A DNA stretch of 64,000 bases, taken from assembly GCF_010993965.1 (NCBI RefSeq), contig NZ_WIXM01000001.1, forward strand, positions 124,001 through 188,000, written 5' to 3'. The notes beneath the pieces are model-generated. The model was not told where the DNA came from. It worked only from the letters and a program-made list of their open reading frames with translations, and did not search any database. This DNA comes from Gracilibacillus sp. YIM 98692. Lineage in GTDB: Bacteria; Bacillota; Bacilli; Bacillales; Amphibacillaceae. How positions within the stretch are numbered: the first letter of the stretch is position 1; the number at the start of each line of letters is the position of its first letter. Of the stretch, positions 16,985-25,256 are shown in pieces. A program made the translations under genes and the position numbers.

Positions 16985-17671
16985 TTGGACTATATCCATC
17001 CAGTGAAATTTTTCAGAAGATTTTTCCCGGTTAACTGTTATTTAGTAGAGGAAAGAAATGAATTAACACTTATTGATGCTGCATTACCTTTTAGCACCAA
17101 CAAAATTATGAGCACAGCTGAAAAAATTGGTAAACCTATTACACGGATTGTATTGACTCATGCCCATGCTGACCATGTTGGTGCGCTCGACCATTTAAAA
17201 CATTTACTGCCTAATGCTAGCGTCTATATATCCAAACGTGATGCAAAACTTTTAAAAGGAGATCGCTCTTTATATCCAAATGAAAAAAAGACTCCCATTC
17301 GTGGTGGGATTCCTAAAAACATTCAAACAAAACCAGCCCACTTTCTTAAGGAAAATGACCAAATAGGATCCTTAATTGCTATCTCTACACCAGGACATAC
17401 TCCCGGATCAATGTCATTTCTAGATTCTAGAACAAATGCGATCATAGCAGGAGATTCTTTTCAAACAAGAGGAGGAATCGCAGTCTCAGGACAATTAAAA
17501 TGGACATTTCCTTTTCCAGCACTTGCTACTTGGAACAAGGATATGGCAATCGAGAGCGCTAAAAAAATAGAATCATACCAACCGACATTACTTGCTGTTG
17601 GACATGGAGAAGACTTAAAGAATCCAACTCAACATATTCGTAAAGCAATTGAAGAGGCGACTAAAAAGTAA
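16985..17671 (+). CDS. MBL-fold metallo-hydrolase
   Basis: A 228-residue metallo-beta-lactamase-fold hydrolase. The metal motif THAHADHVG (His59, His61, Asp63, His64) is intact, with further ligands in TPGHTPGS and the Asp of IIAGDSFQTRGG, and a final His in AVGHGED. The start is TTG at 16985, chosen for the GAGGAGG site. It is cotranscribed with a TetR regulator and a YrdB-like protein behind two operators, which suggests an inducible detoxification role, for example against a thioester, lactone or similar ligand. The substrate is unknown. Confidence 0.88.
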   Translation: MDYIHPVKFFRRFFPVNCYLVEERNELTLIDAALPFSTNKIMSTAEKIGKPITRIVLTHAHADHVGALDHLKHLLPNASVYISKRDAKLLKGDRSLYPNEKKTPIRGGIPKNIQTKPAHFLKENDQIGSLIAISTPGHTPGSMSFLDSRTNAIIAGDSFQTRGGIAVSGQLKWTFPFPALATWNKDMAIESAKKIESYQPTLLAVGHGEDLKNPTQHIRKAIEEATKK

Positions 17672-17690
17672 AAATTGGAGGGGGTTTATC

Positions 17691-18254
17691 ATGTCACCCA
17701 GATCAGGGCTTAATCAGCAAACTGTTATCAAAGCAGCGATAGAAATCGCAAATCAAGAAAATCTTCAAGCTGTCACTATAGCTAGCTTAGCTAAAAAATT
17801 AAATGTTCGTTCACCATCGCTTTATAACCATATCGATAGTTTAAATTCTGTCTTTCATCACATGGCTATTTACGGACTTGAGGAATTATATGACACAATG
17901 ATTAGTAGTACACAAGATCAATTAGGAGATGAGGCTATTCATTCGCTTTCAAAAGCTTATATTTACTTTGTACGTCAACACCCTGGTTTATATGAAGCAA
18001 CATTTATTGCACTAAAGCAAGGTGATTCTAACATAAAATATGCAGCAGATAAAATTGTTCGGTTTGTGTTAAAGAAATTGGAGAGTTATAACTTTACCTA
18101 TCAGGAAGGAATACATATTGTCAGAGGTCTACGAAGCATCTTACATGGTTTTGCAACCATTGAACAAAAAGAAGGTTTTGGGATCGATATCCCTACCGAT
18201 GAAAGCTTGACATATATATTGGATACTTTTTTGTTAGGGCTGAAAAAAGGATAA
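17691..18254 (+). CDS. TetR-family regulator with WHG-type C-terminal domain
   Basis: I place the start at 17691, after GGAGGGGG, giving 187 residues. The N-terminal HTH covers about residues 5-55 (VTIASLAKKLNVRSPSLYNH). The ligand-binding half, with the FVRQHPGLYEATF and HIVRGLRSILHGFATIEQKEGFG stretches, fits the TetR_C_33/WHG subfamily. It most likely represses its own operon through the paired palindromes at 16926-16964. The inducer is unknown. Confidence 0.9.
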   Translation: MSPRSGLNQQTVIKAAIEIANQENLQAVTIASLAKKLNVRSPSLYNHIDSLNSVFHHMAIYGLEELYDTMISSTQDQLGDEAIHSLSKAYIYFVRQHPGLYEATFIALKQGDSNIKYAADKIVRFVLKKLESYNFTYQEGIHIVRGLRSILHGFATIEQKEGFGIDIPTDESLTYILDTFLLGLKKG

Positions 18255-18265
18255 ATAAGGAGTCG

Positions 18266-18598
18266 ATGAAAATTTTCACGTCATTCATCCTATCAATGCG
18301 GTTCTTATTAGAAATCATCACCATAGCATCATTCAGTTATTATGGTTTTAAATTAGATGCTTCTCTTTTTATAAAAGGATTAGCAGGTATTGGTATCCCT
18401 TTACTAATCATGATTATATGGGGATTTTTTGGATCACCAGCTGCTCCGTTTCTTTTAAAAGGAAAAGCACATGTATTATTAGAAATAGTCATTTATAGCT
18501 TTGCTGCACTTGTACTGATCCGAACTGGTCATCCTATTCTTGGAACATCGCTTTGGGTGATTGCCATCATAAATCGAATCATGCTTAGCTTAACTTAA
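18266..18598 (+). CDS. YrdB-like (DUF2568) membrane protein
   Basis: A 110-residue integral membrane protein with four hydrophobic segments and the FFGSPAAPFLLKGKAHVLLEI loop typical of the YrdB/DUF2568 family. The family has no known function. It begins 11 bp after the TetR stop and closes the MBL-TetR-YrdB operon. AAGGAG lies upstream of the ATG. Confidence 0.82.
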   Translation: MKIFTSFILSMRFLLEIITIASFSYYGFKLDASLFIKGLAGIGIPLLIMIIWGFFGSPAAPFLLKGKAHVLLEIVIYSFAALVLIRTGHPILGTSLWVIAIINRIMLSLT

Positions 18599-18666
18599 TA
18601 GACAGTTAATAATGGTTGTGATTCATTCCGTTTCTTGTCTTGTAGTTACAATCAGCGATGAAAATA

Positions 18667-18701
18667 ATAAGGAACCAATCTAAGTCTGATTGACTCCTTA
18701 T
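18667..18701. terminator. Hairpin between the convergent YrdB and DoxX genes
   Basis: ATAAGGA and TCCTTAT enclose an inner CAATC/GATTG stem. It lies between two 3' ends and probably terminates the YrdB operon or both. Confidence 0.5.
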
Positions 18702-18729
18702 CATAGACAACATTTTTGTTATTTCTATT

Positions 18730-19122
18730 TTAAGCTGCTTTTCCTTTAAACAGCATATGACCAAGAGAATATAGCTTACTGCCATTTAAAATCATATGAA
18801 TAGCTATAACTAATAAAACAAGATCATAAACGTATCCATTTAGGAATCCATCTGGCAATTTCACAGTGAATATCGCCCCTAGCATAATGATGCCAAATAA
18901 TACAGAAACGATACGAGTTCCAATCCCTAAAATAATGGCAATACCTCCAACAAGTTCAATAAACGCCACAACATAAGCAAGGAATCCTGGAATTCCGATG
19001 CTATCAAACCAACCAACTGTATTTTCAATTCCTCCTTGAAATTTAGCAGCCCCATTTGCTAAAAAGACAAGCCCTAATATAATACGAAGTAGTAGATTTC
19101 CCAATTCCTGATTCTTGAACAT
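18730..19122 (-). CDS. DoxX-family membrane protein, MhqP-like
   Basis: A 130-residue DoxX protein with four membrane helices and the family stretches NGAAKFQGGIENTVGWFDSIG and VAFIELVGGIAIILGIGTR. Length and sequence resemble B. subtilis MhqP (YdfP), a membrane partner in quinone and catechol resistance controlled by MhqR. Two MhqR-box-like palindromes lie just upstream, which supports this reading. The start follows AGGAGGGG. The usual partners MhqN and MhqO are not adjacent. Confidence 0.82.
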   Translation of the reverse strand: MFKNQELGNLLLRIILGLVFLANGAAKFQGGIENTVGWFDSIGIPGFLAYVVAFIELVGGIAIILGIGTRIVSVLFGIIMLGAIFTVKLPDGFLNGYVYDLVLLVIAIHMILNGSKLYSLGHMLFKGKAA

Positions 19123-19158
19123 AAAATGTCCCCTCCTATAATAAGTATTTGTTGAAAA

Positions 19159-19211
19159 TATTACGAATTCGAGATATTTACTTTAAACTATTTTATCTTG
19201 AATTCGAGGTA
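19159..19211 (-). promoter_or_regulatory. Two MhqR-like operator palindromes upstream of the DoxX gene
   Basis: TATTACGAATTCGAGATA (19159-19176) and TATCTTGAATTCGAGGTA (19194-19211) each differ by two bases from the perfect palindrome TATCTCGAATTCGAGATA, which resembles the B. subtilis MhqR box as I remember it. They lie 35 bp apart centre to centre, 37-90 bp upstream of the ATG. Confidence 0.7.
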
Positions 19212-19263
19212 ATTATAAACAGTTTTAGCTTAACATGTCAACAGTATTTTTTTTTAACAAAAA

Positions 19264-19824
19264 TTATATTTCTATTTCTTTTAAAACCTTAGCTGGATTC
19301 CCTCCCACTACTACATTATCTGGTACATCTTTTGTTACGACGGCACCTGATGCAATCACAGCATTATCGCCTATCAATACTCCAGGATTAATAATCGCAC
19401 TTCCTCCAATCCAGACATTATTTCCAATAGTAATCGGTTTTCCGTATTCTTTTCCTGTATTTCGTTCCGTTGGATGCAGTGGATGTGTGGCGGTATAGAT
19501 CTGCACACCAGGTCCTAAAATGCAATAGTCGCCAAACCTTACTTCACATACATCTAAAATGGTACAATCGAAATTTGCAAAAAAGTTTTCCCCTACATAT
19601 GTATTGCATCCATAATCAAACCGAATATTGGGCTCCATATAGATACTCTCTCCTGTTGAGCCAAGTAGCTCCTTTAGTAACTCCGTCCTCTTTTCTTATT
19701 CCGTTTCCAACGTTTGATTATATATTCTAACCTTCCGCCTTGCTTCTTCTCTGTCCTTCAACAACTTCGGATCATCAGGGTTGTACATTTCTCCAGCTAA
19801 CATTCGTTGTTTTTCTGTTTTCAT
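19264..19824 (-). pseudogene. Maltose O-acetyltransferase gene with a premature stop
   Basis: From an ATG at 19824 behind AAGGGGAG, the frame encodes the standard Maa opening (KTEKQRMLAGEMYNPDDPKL) but meets TAA at 19696-19698, codon 43. It then continues in the same frame to 19264 with the complete hexapeptide-repeat acyltransferase domain, for example [30 protein letters not shown] and VVGGNPAKV. The full 187 codons match the normal family length. One G-to-T change in GAA would create the stop. Restart at the ATG at 19638 would give a 124-residue protein without the N-terminal Mac domain. Confidence 0.85.
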
Positions 19825-19980
19825 GACCAAATCTCCCCTTCTTGCGTTATGATTCTATCATTATAAGGCATTGCTATTATTTATTAAAAAAACAATACCC
19901 GCCTATTTTATATAAGACATTCACCCAATCAACACTAGGTGGAATACACTGGTAATAAGTGTTGTGGAGGTGATGTCCAT

Positions 19981-20721
19981 ATGAATTTATATAAAGACAG
20001 TCACAGCAATAGGCATAAACTGATTGATTGGGAGAGAACTGCACTAGAGCAATTCGAAACAAAAATGACAGATAAAAAGAAGCCATTTCCTTGTATACCT
20101 GCAACAATTGGGTTTTCCACCAATCAATTGAGATATGGCTTTGTTGGCGACCCGAGAAAGCATTCGTCAGTAATAGAAACTGCTGAGTTATTGCGAGATT
20201 TCACAAATGTTTCCAAGAAAATCGGAACATATACTTCACTGATTGTTTTTTACAAACTACCACAGGACATAAAGGATACTTTTGTGGTGGAAGACTATGA
20301 ACAGTTATTTTGGCAGCATCTTAGTGAATTAACTGCTATGGATCACATAGATTGGCCAGAACATATTCCAAAAGATCCTCATCATCCTATTTGGGAATTT
20401 TGCTTTCATGGGGAAAGATACTTTATGTTTTGCGGTACACCTGCACATACCAAACGTATTAGCAGACATTTTCCTACAATGATGCTCGCCATTACTCCTA
20501 GATGGGTATTACAAGAATTCAATAAGCCAAAGAATCGTGCTAAAAAAATAAAAGATCATATAAGGAAGCGATTAAGGAAGTATGATGCTGCCGATATACA
20601 TTCCGATTTAAATAGTTATGGTGCAAAGGACAATTATGAGTGGAAGCAATATTTTCTCCGCGATAATCATACCACTTTATCGAAGTGCCCTTATCATCGA
20701 TTTCTTCGGTTGTTTAAGTAG
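19981..20721 (+). CDS. YqcI/YcgG-family protein
   Basis: The start at 19981 has a perfect GGAGGTGATG site and gives 246 residues. The family pattern is visible in FPCIPATIGFSTNQLRYGF, the repeated LLRDFTNVSK and WEFCFHGERYFMFCGTPAHTKR. The family includes the heme-dependent N-hydroxylase GntA of guanitoxin synthesis, and other members are uncharacterised. The conserved Cys-rich FCFHGERYFMFC block would be near the heme or substrate in that model. It is a single gene, not in a biosynthetic cluster, so its substrate is unknown. Confidence 0.85.
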   Translation: MNLYKDSHSNRHKLIDWERTALEQFETKMTDKKKPFPCIPATIGFSTNQLRYGFVGDPRKHSSVIETAELLRDFTNVSKKIGTYTSLIVFYKLPQDIKDTFVVEDYEQLFWQHLSELTAMDHIDWPEHIPKDPHHPIWEFCFHGERYFMFCGTPAHTKRISRHFPTMMLAITPRWVLQEFNKPKNRAKKIKDHIRKRLRKYDAADIHSDLNSYGAKDNYEWKQYFLRDNHTTLSKCPYHRFLRLFK

Positions 20722-20804
20722 TGATCGATTAGGAAACCTATATGGAAATACAGTGACTGCGACATAGGCATATGATAATATAAAATTAAATATATCCTGA
20801 TTGG

Positions 20805-21234
20805 ATGCCCATTCCGGACGATAAAGGAAAATATACCTATGCCGATTATCTTACATGGGATGAAGAAGAAAGGCTTGAGTTAAGATCGGGAAATATTTAA
20901 TATGTCTCCTGCACCTTCGCGTAAGTATCAACAGATTCTAAGGGAGATAACCACATCATTTTCTGTTTTTCTACGAAATAAAGAATGTGAATTGTATTTT
21001 GCCCCTTTCGATGTACGACTACTAGTGGACAATAAGCAAGACAATCAAATAGATAATGTGGTTCAACCAGATTTAACTATAGTATATGACCAAAATAAAC
21101 TTGACGACAAAGGTTGTAATGGAACGCCAGACATGATCATTGAAATCTTATCCCCATCGTTTGCCTATTTTTTTGAACGTACTACATCTAAGTCCCATCG
21201 ATTGTTTAAGTTCGTGATGGGGCTGATTCTATAA
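20805..21234 (+). pseudogene. Uma2-family endonuclease gene, frameshifted and truncated
   Basis: The first part reads MPIPDDKGKYTYADYLTWDE, the usual Uma2 (DUF820) opening, and stops after EERLELRSGNI. One frame over, the protein continues as DREIFNMSPAPSRKYQQILR and then VDNKQDNQIDNVVQPDLTIV. The junction near 20880 fits a two-base loss in an ELIDREIFNMSPAPS stretch. At the C-terminus the match ends after MIIEILSPS, and the remaining 25 residues are unrelated, so the last third of the PD-(D/E)XK domain is missing. The gene is non-functional. Confidence 0.8.
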
Positions 21235-21348
21235 ATGACTCCCACAAATACCAACTTAAAAATAGTGGCAGGCATGAACTAATTGTATTAACAATGTAAA
21301 AGACTCCACTTAGGTGAATAATTTTGAAAAAATATCGAAGTGAATCGA

Positions 21349-22251
21349 TTATTCATAATACGCCCATTTTCTCTTACCTTTTTGTGCAAAGCATTTATTT
21401 AATACTCGACGAATACGCCAATTTGACTCTACTATTTTACACCATTCACGGATTCTCGTTGTTGTCATTTTTTGATCGGGAAATAATAGCTGATGTTCTT
21501 GTATATTTCGTATAATCGCTTTTTCTAGCGGTTCTTTATAATCGCATTTTTGGCAAATACAGGATTGTTTTTCTACAAAAGTGGTAAGTGTATGACATTG
21601 GTGACAAGGAATGCCTTTTTTTATTTGTTTGAAATCATAACTTGGTAACAGCTGGTAAGGTGACTCCGAAATGTGGAGGGATTGCAATGTTTCGGTAAGG
21701 TCTTTGTGAGCAGCGCCTATCGGGGTTTGTCCAGTAAAATTCTGAAAGAAACGATTTAGTTGAGTTGGTAAAAGAAACTCTTTTTTTCTTGGTGCGTAAA
21801 AAAGGGTGAATTCAGGATTAGTAAAAATAACGGTTGATTGAATCGAATTTTGAAATCCATACTGTTGTAACAATTGCCTAAGCAAGGATTCTGTTCTTAT
21901 GAGTTGTATGACAGGATTACTAATTTCCGTTTGAGGCACTCTAAAGAATCGATCACTGTCGAAATAAAATTCGCCATGATAATTTTTTACTTCAAACAAA
22001 TGAAGAGTACCATCGATCACTAAAAGAAAGTCTACTTGAAAAGTTTGATTATTGGATGATAACAAAAGATCATGCAGAGCAAGGTAGTCGCCTGATAAAC
22101 TGTTGATCAACTCATAAATTCTTTTTTCACCTTCAAATCCTTTTTTTAACTGAAAATATTGACGCATTTCTTTTTGGGTTAGTGCATTGCGTTTATGGAG
22201 TAATTCGTAGAGGGTTAACACTCGAGGCTTTTGTAGAGGTTTTACAAACAT
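21349..22251 (-). CDS. NERD-domain protein with C-terminal zinc fingers
   Basis: A 300-residue protein. The nuclease-related NERD domain covers about residues 40-180, with the PD-(D/E)XK-like residues visible in FQVDFLLVIDGTLHLFEVKN (Asp, Glu and Lys spaced as in the fold). A zinc-ribbon with two CxxC pairs (CHQCHTLTTF and CICQKCDY) follows at about 222-250, then a helical tail. I place the start at the ATG at 22251 because AAAGG is nine bases upstream. Bacillaceae carry such proteins, with suspected DNA-processing or defence roles, but the function is not known. Confidence 0.85.
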   Translation of the reverse strand: MFVKPLQKPRVLTLYELLHKRNALTQKEMRQYFQLKKGFEGEKRIYELINSLSGDYLALHDLLLSSNNQTFQVDFLLVIDGTLHLFEVKNYHGEFYFDSDRFFRVPQTEISNPVIQLIRTESLLRQLLQQYGFQNSIQSTVIFTNPEFTLFYAPRKKEFLLPTQLNRFFQNFTGQTPIGAAHKDLTETLQSLHISESPYQLLPSYDFKQIKKGIPCHQCHTLTTFVEKQSCICQKCDYKEPLEKAIIRNIQEHQLLFPDQKMTTTRIREWCKIVESNWRIRRVLNKCFAQKGKRKWAYYE

Positions 22252-22331
22252 TCCATACAACCTTTCTATATTTTTCCTTAATTTTACACTTATTATGTCT
22301 AGTTTGTCTACTACTTTATTTTTTGATTTTA

Positions 22332-22636
22332 TTAGGACGTTTCTATCTGCAGTTTTTATCTTTTTTTCCTTTCATACTGCTTTTAGAGCATTCTTATCTG
22401 TAGTTTTATGCTTTTTTTCCTTTCATACTGCTTTTAGAGCATTCTTATCTGTAGTTTTATGCTTTTTTTCCTTCCAATAATGCTTATAGAGCACTCCTAT
22501 CTGCAGTTTTATGCTTTTTTCCTTCCCATAATGCTTTTAAAACGATTCTATCTGTAGTTTTAAGCTTATTTTTCTCCCATAATACTATTAGAACGTTCCT
22601 ATCCGCAGTTTTGAGCAATATACAGTCCTAAGGCGC
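22332..22636 (-). repeat. About six 51-bp tandem repeats
   Basis: Units contain TTCTTATCTGTAGTTTTATG, a T-tract, then CATACTGCTTTTAGAGCA; the two best copies are identical over about 45 bp, and the outer copies have diverged. The period is 51 bp. On the minus strand the outermost unit reads ERSNSIMGEK with stops, matching the array at 51.4 kb. It fills most of the stretch 22252-22762, upstream of the NERD gene and downstream of the AraC terminator. There are no spacers. Confidence 0.9.
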
Positions 22637-22653
22637 TTATAAAATTTTTCATC

Positions 22654-22682
22654 AAAAAAGCTCCGTTAGTAAATAACGGAGC
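22654..22682 (-). terminator. Terminator of the AraC sensor-regulator gene
   Basis: GCTCCGTTA and TAACGGAGC form a 9-bp stem with a five-base loop. On the minus strand TTTTTTG follows. Confidence 0.85.
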
Positions 22683-22762
22683 ACCGATGGTCGTAATAGT
22701 ATGAGATGACAAGAGTATATTAGCTCCCAAATCCTGCAACCCGAAGCTTTCTTATCTAACTA

Positions 22763-25111
22763 TTACACAATATCTTTCCTATTCATTTCTCGATACTGAC
22801 TAGGGGTTACTCCTTCAAACTTCTTAAAAATTCGATTAAAATAACTATGCTTATACCCAATACCCTCTGCGATATCCTTAATTTTCGTGTCTGTTTCGAT
22901 CAGCAGCTCCTTCGCTTTCCCTACTCGAATACTTGTTAGATAGTCAATAAAATTCCATCCCGTAAATTCTTTAAATACCTTGCTTAAAATGGAAGGATTT
23001 AGATTCACTTCATCTGCACAATAATCAAGGGAAATTTCCTCCATATACCTGGTATCTAACATATCTGTCACCTTTTGCACAATTAAGCGCAACCGTTGAT
23101 CCTGTTTATAAGAGAGCTCTTCAATAATAGGCAATAGTACCTTATGTTCAAACCAATCCGTGATTTCTTCTGGATCTTTCAATTTATATAACTCTTCATA
23201 CAACTTCGCGCCGTCTCTCACGAAGTCTTCAATTAAATTGGATTGTAATACAATGTGAAAAATACTGCCTAAAAGCTTTAAAGCCCCTTGCTTCATGACT
23301 GCTTCACTAACATTTTGTTCGGCATGACTGGAAAAGAATTCATGTAATAACTTGTTTGCTTCATCTGTATTGCGGAGTCTGATCGCATGGGTGATTTCTT
23401 TTTCTAGATCAAAAGGATATTCAAAATGACAATGATGGTTGATCAGGTGATCCATTTTCTTCATCTCGATTATTTGATTGTTTTCCTGTAAATTTCGGAA
23501 GCTAAGGGAACTTTTCGTTTCTTCAAAGATACTGTGAATAGCTTTTAACGAATCAGTAGTTCGACTGATACCGACGGACACATTCATTTGACAAATGCGG
23601 TTAATATATGCAATAAATTCTTCACTAAATGCGATGATTTTTTCATCCATTTCTTCGGTAGGCTGGTCCATTGGAAAGGCAAATAAAATTCCTAATGAGA
23701 GGTCATGAAAATTGACCACATCTGCTTCCAATTCAAATGACTGGACTAACTCTTCCGCTATATTAACAGCAAGAAACGTGACAAGTCCTTCATCTCCTTC
23801 TGAGAATCTTCCTTTCAATTTAGCAAAGCCAAACAATTGAATAAAAGTGACCATATATTTCTTTTCTTGTGGATGGGAGCCAAATTGCTGTATTCGTTCT
23901 TTTAGGTCGTCTTCTCTATACGAATATAAATATCCTTGCAACAATTGTAAGATATACCCTTCTCGTAAATAGGGCATTTGCTGCTTTAAACGATTTTCTA
24001 ATTCCTTACTTTCCGTAGATAAATGTTGAAGTCTTGTCTCAATTAATTCAAATTCATTGCTGGTAGGAGTCTCCTGATTCCCATATATCTTTTGTGTCAA
24101 TTTTTCAATCGGCGCATAAAGCTTCTTGGAGGCAAACAAAGAGAGTAAAATTGCAAAGATAAAAACAAATAAGCTTAAATAAATCGACATTTTAGAGATA
24201 AATACAACGGGTGCGGTGATGTTTGTCATTGGAGCGATCGATACATAATACCATTGTTCCCCGAGTCTTGAGAAATGGTCATAGGTGACGGTATATTTTA
24301 TGTTGTCCCAATGGAACACAAAAGGTTCTGTACTATTTGGACGTTTCTCAACTTCCTCCATAATGGCTTTTTGAAGCGGTTTAGGTTGTGTTTGATTTTC
24401 TTCGCTGAACAGCCACTTATCATTTCCACTTAATAAAAAAACCGATCCATCTTCATATGGTGAGTTCAGAATATTAGCAAGTTGTTCTGGATGAATAAAC
24501 ACAATCAGAGAACCGAATGGATCAAACAAATGGTTATCGAGATTATGTACTAACACTAATGGAGCATATAAATTTTGATAGCCTGATTCAATACTAGTAT
24601 GGGAATGATTCCAAAAAAGCTTTTGTTTATTCGATAAAAACTGGCTATATTTCTGTATCTGCTCTTTATCCTCCAATAAAGTGTATCCATTCTTGGTATA
24701 AACCATCGGATCTGGTCGATTTAGGAATAATTCTACTCGTCCAATTAGTGGGTTGTACCCTTCCATTGCGATAAGTGTTTTAAAAATGTCTCTAATATTC
24801 CGGTAATCTTGCACCACATTCAAGTCACTGTAATCCTTCGTATTCGCATCTGATGCCCAGTTTGCCATAAAAAGTTCTAACTCCGAGAATTGCCCCTTAA
24901 TCGATTCAATCGTATTATACATATGGTTTTGATGAACAGCTTGTAATTCTTCTTCCATCTGTGATTTACTGACATAAAATAATAAGAAACTAAAAATAAT
25001 TCCTGGAAAACTAGCAAGCAATAAAAAAACAACTAGATTTTTTCGATAATTGCCGTTCATATCCAGAATACGCAATATTCTCTTTTTCCACATCCCCTTC
25101 AAACCCACCAC
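22763..25111 (-). CDS. Membrane-bound AraC-family sensor-regulator (YesS-like)
   Basis: The 782-residue protein has a first membrane helix at about 27-47 and an extracellular sensor-like region to about 295. A second helix at about 300-325 leads to a cytoplasmic region and a C-terminal AraC HTH (about 680-780: DYCADEVNLNPSILSKVFKEF and IAEGIGYKHSYFNRIFKKFEGVTPSQYREM). This layout is typical of the Bacillus YesS/YtdP group, which control nearby ABC sugar-uptake operons. The start is GTG after AGAGGTG. It lies directly after the solute-binding protein gene on the same strand, and is separated from it by a terminator and a cre-like site. Confidence 0.9.
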   Translation of the reverse strand: MVGLKGMWKKRILRILDMNGNYRKNLVVFLLLASFPGIIFSFLLFYVSKSQMEEELQAVHQNHMYNTIESIKGQFSELELFMANWASDANTKDYSDLNVVQDYRNIRDIFKTLIAMEGYNPLIGRVELFLNRPDPMVYTKNGYTLLEDKEQIQKYSQFLSNKQKLFWNHSHTSIESGYQNLYAPLVLVHNLDNHLFDPFGSLIVFIHPEQLANILNSPYEDGSVFLLSGNDKWLFSEENQTQPKPLQKAIMEEVEKRPNSTEPFVFHWDNIKYTVTYDHFSRLGEQWYYVSIAPMTNITAPVVFISKMSIYLSLFVFIFAILLSLFASKKLYAPIEKLTQKIYGNQETPTSNEFELIETRLQHLSTESKELENRLKQQMPYLREGYILQLLQGYLYSYREDDLKERIQQFGSHPQEKKYMVTFIQLFGFAKLKGRFSEGDEGLVTFLAVNIAEELVQSFELEADVVNFHDLSLGILFAFPMDQPTEEMDEKIIAFSEEFIAYINRICQMNVSVGISRTTDSLKAIHSIFEETKSSLSFRNLQENNQIIEMKKMDHLINHHCHFEYPFDLEKEITHAIRLRNTDEANKLLHEFFSSHAEQNVSEAVMKQGALKLLGSIFHIVLQSNLIEDFVRDGAKLYEELYKLKDPEEITDWFEHKVLLPIIEELSYKQDQRLRLIVQKVTDMLDTRYMEEISLDYCADEVNLNPSILSKVFKEFTGWNFIDYLTSIRVGKAKELLIETDTKIKDIAEGIGYKHSYFNRIFKKFEGVTPSQYREMNRKDIV

Positions 25112-25131
25112 CTCTGTTCATATGTAAGCGC

Positions 25132-25147
25132 TTAACAAATATATTAT
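25132..25147 (-). promoter_or_regulatory. cre-like site upstream of the AraC sensor-regulator
   Basis: ATGTAAGCGCTTAACA on the plus strand fits the cre consensus with one mismatch (A for C at position 14), 20-35 bp ahead of the GTG start. It would place the regulator under carbon catabolite control. Confidence 0.5.
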
Positions 25148-25206
25148 CATATTTAAAGCTGCTTTAAAAGATAACTTTGGCCATTTTACATACATGCCTT
25201 CCCTAG

Positions 25207-25239
25207 CAAAAAAAAGAACACCCTCCACATAGAGGGTGC
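25207..25239 (-). terminator. Terminator of the sugar ABC transporter operon
   Basis: CACCCTC and GAGGGTG close a seven-base loop, with TTCTTTTTTTT following on the minus strand. It separates the transporter operon from the regulator gene. Confidence 0.85.
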
Positions 25240-25256
25240 TTCATAGACATATTAAA

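Noticed and set aside
22295-22480. A hydrophobic plus-strand frame with 17-residue repeats
   Set aside because: It is the by-product of the stop-free 51-bp period, T-rich in base composition and without an RBS.
22332-22636. CRISPR array
   Set aside because: The 51-bp units are directly adjacent with no unique spacers, and no cas gene is present. The same holds for 51383-51693 and the 21-bp arrays.
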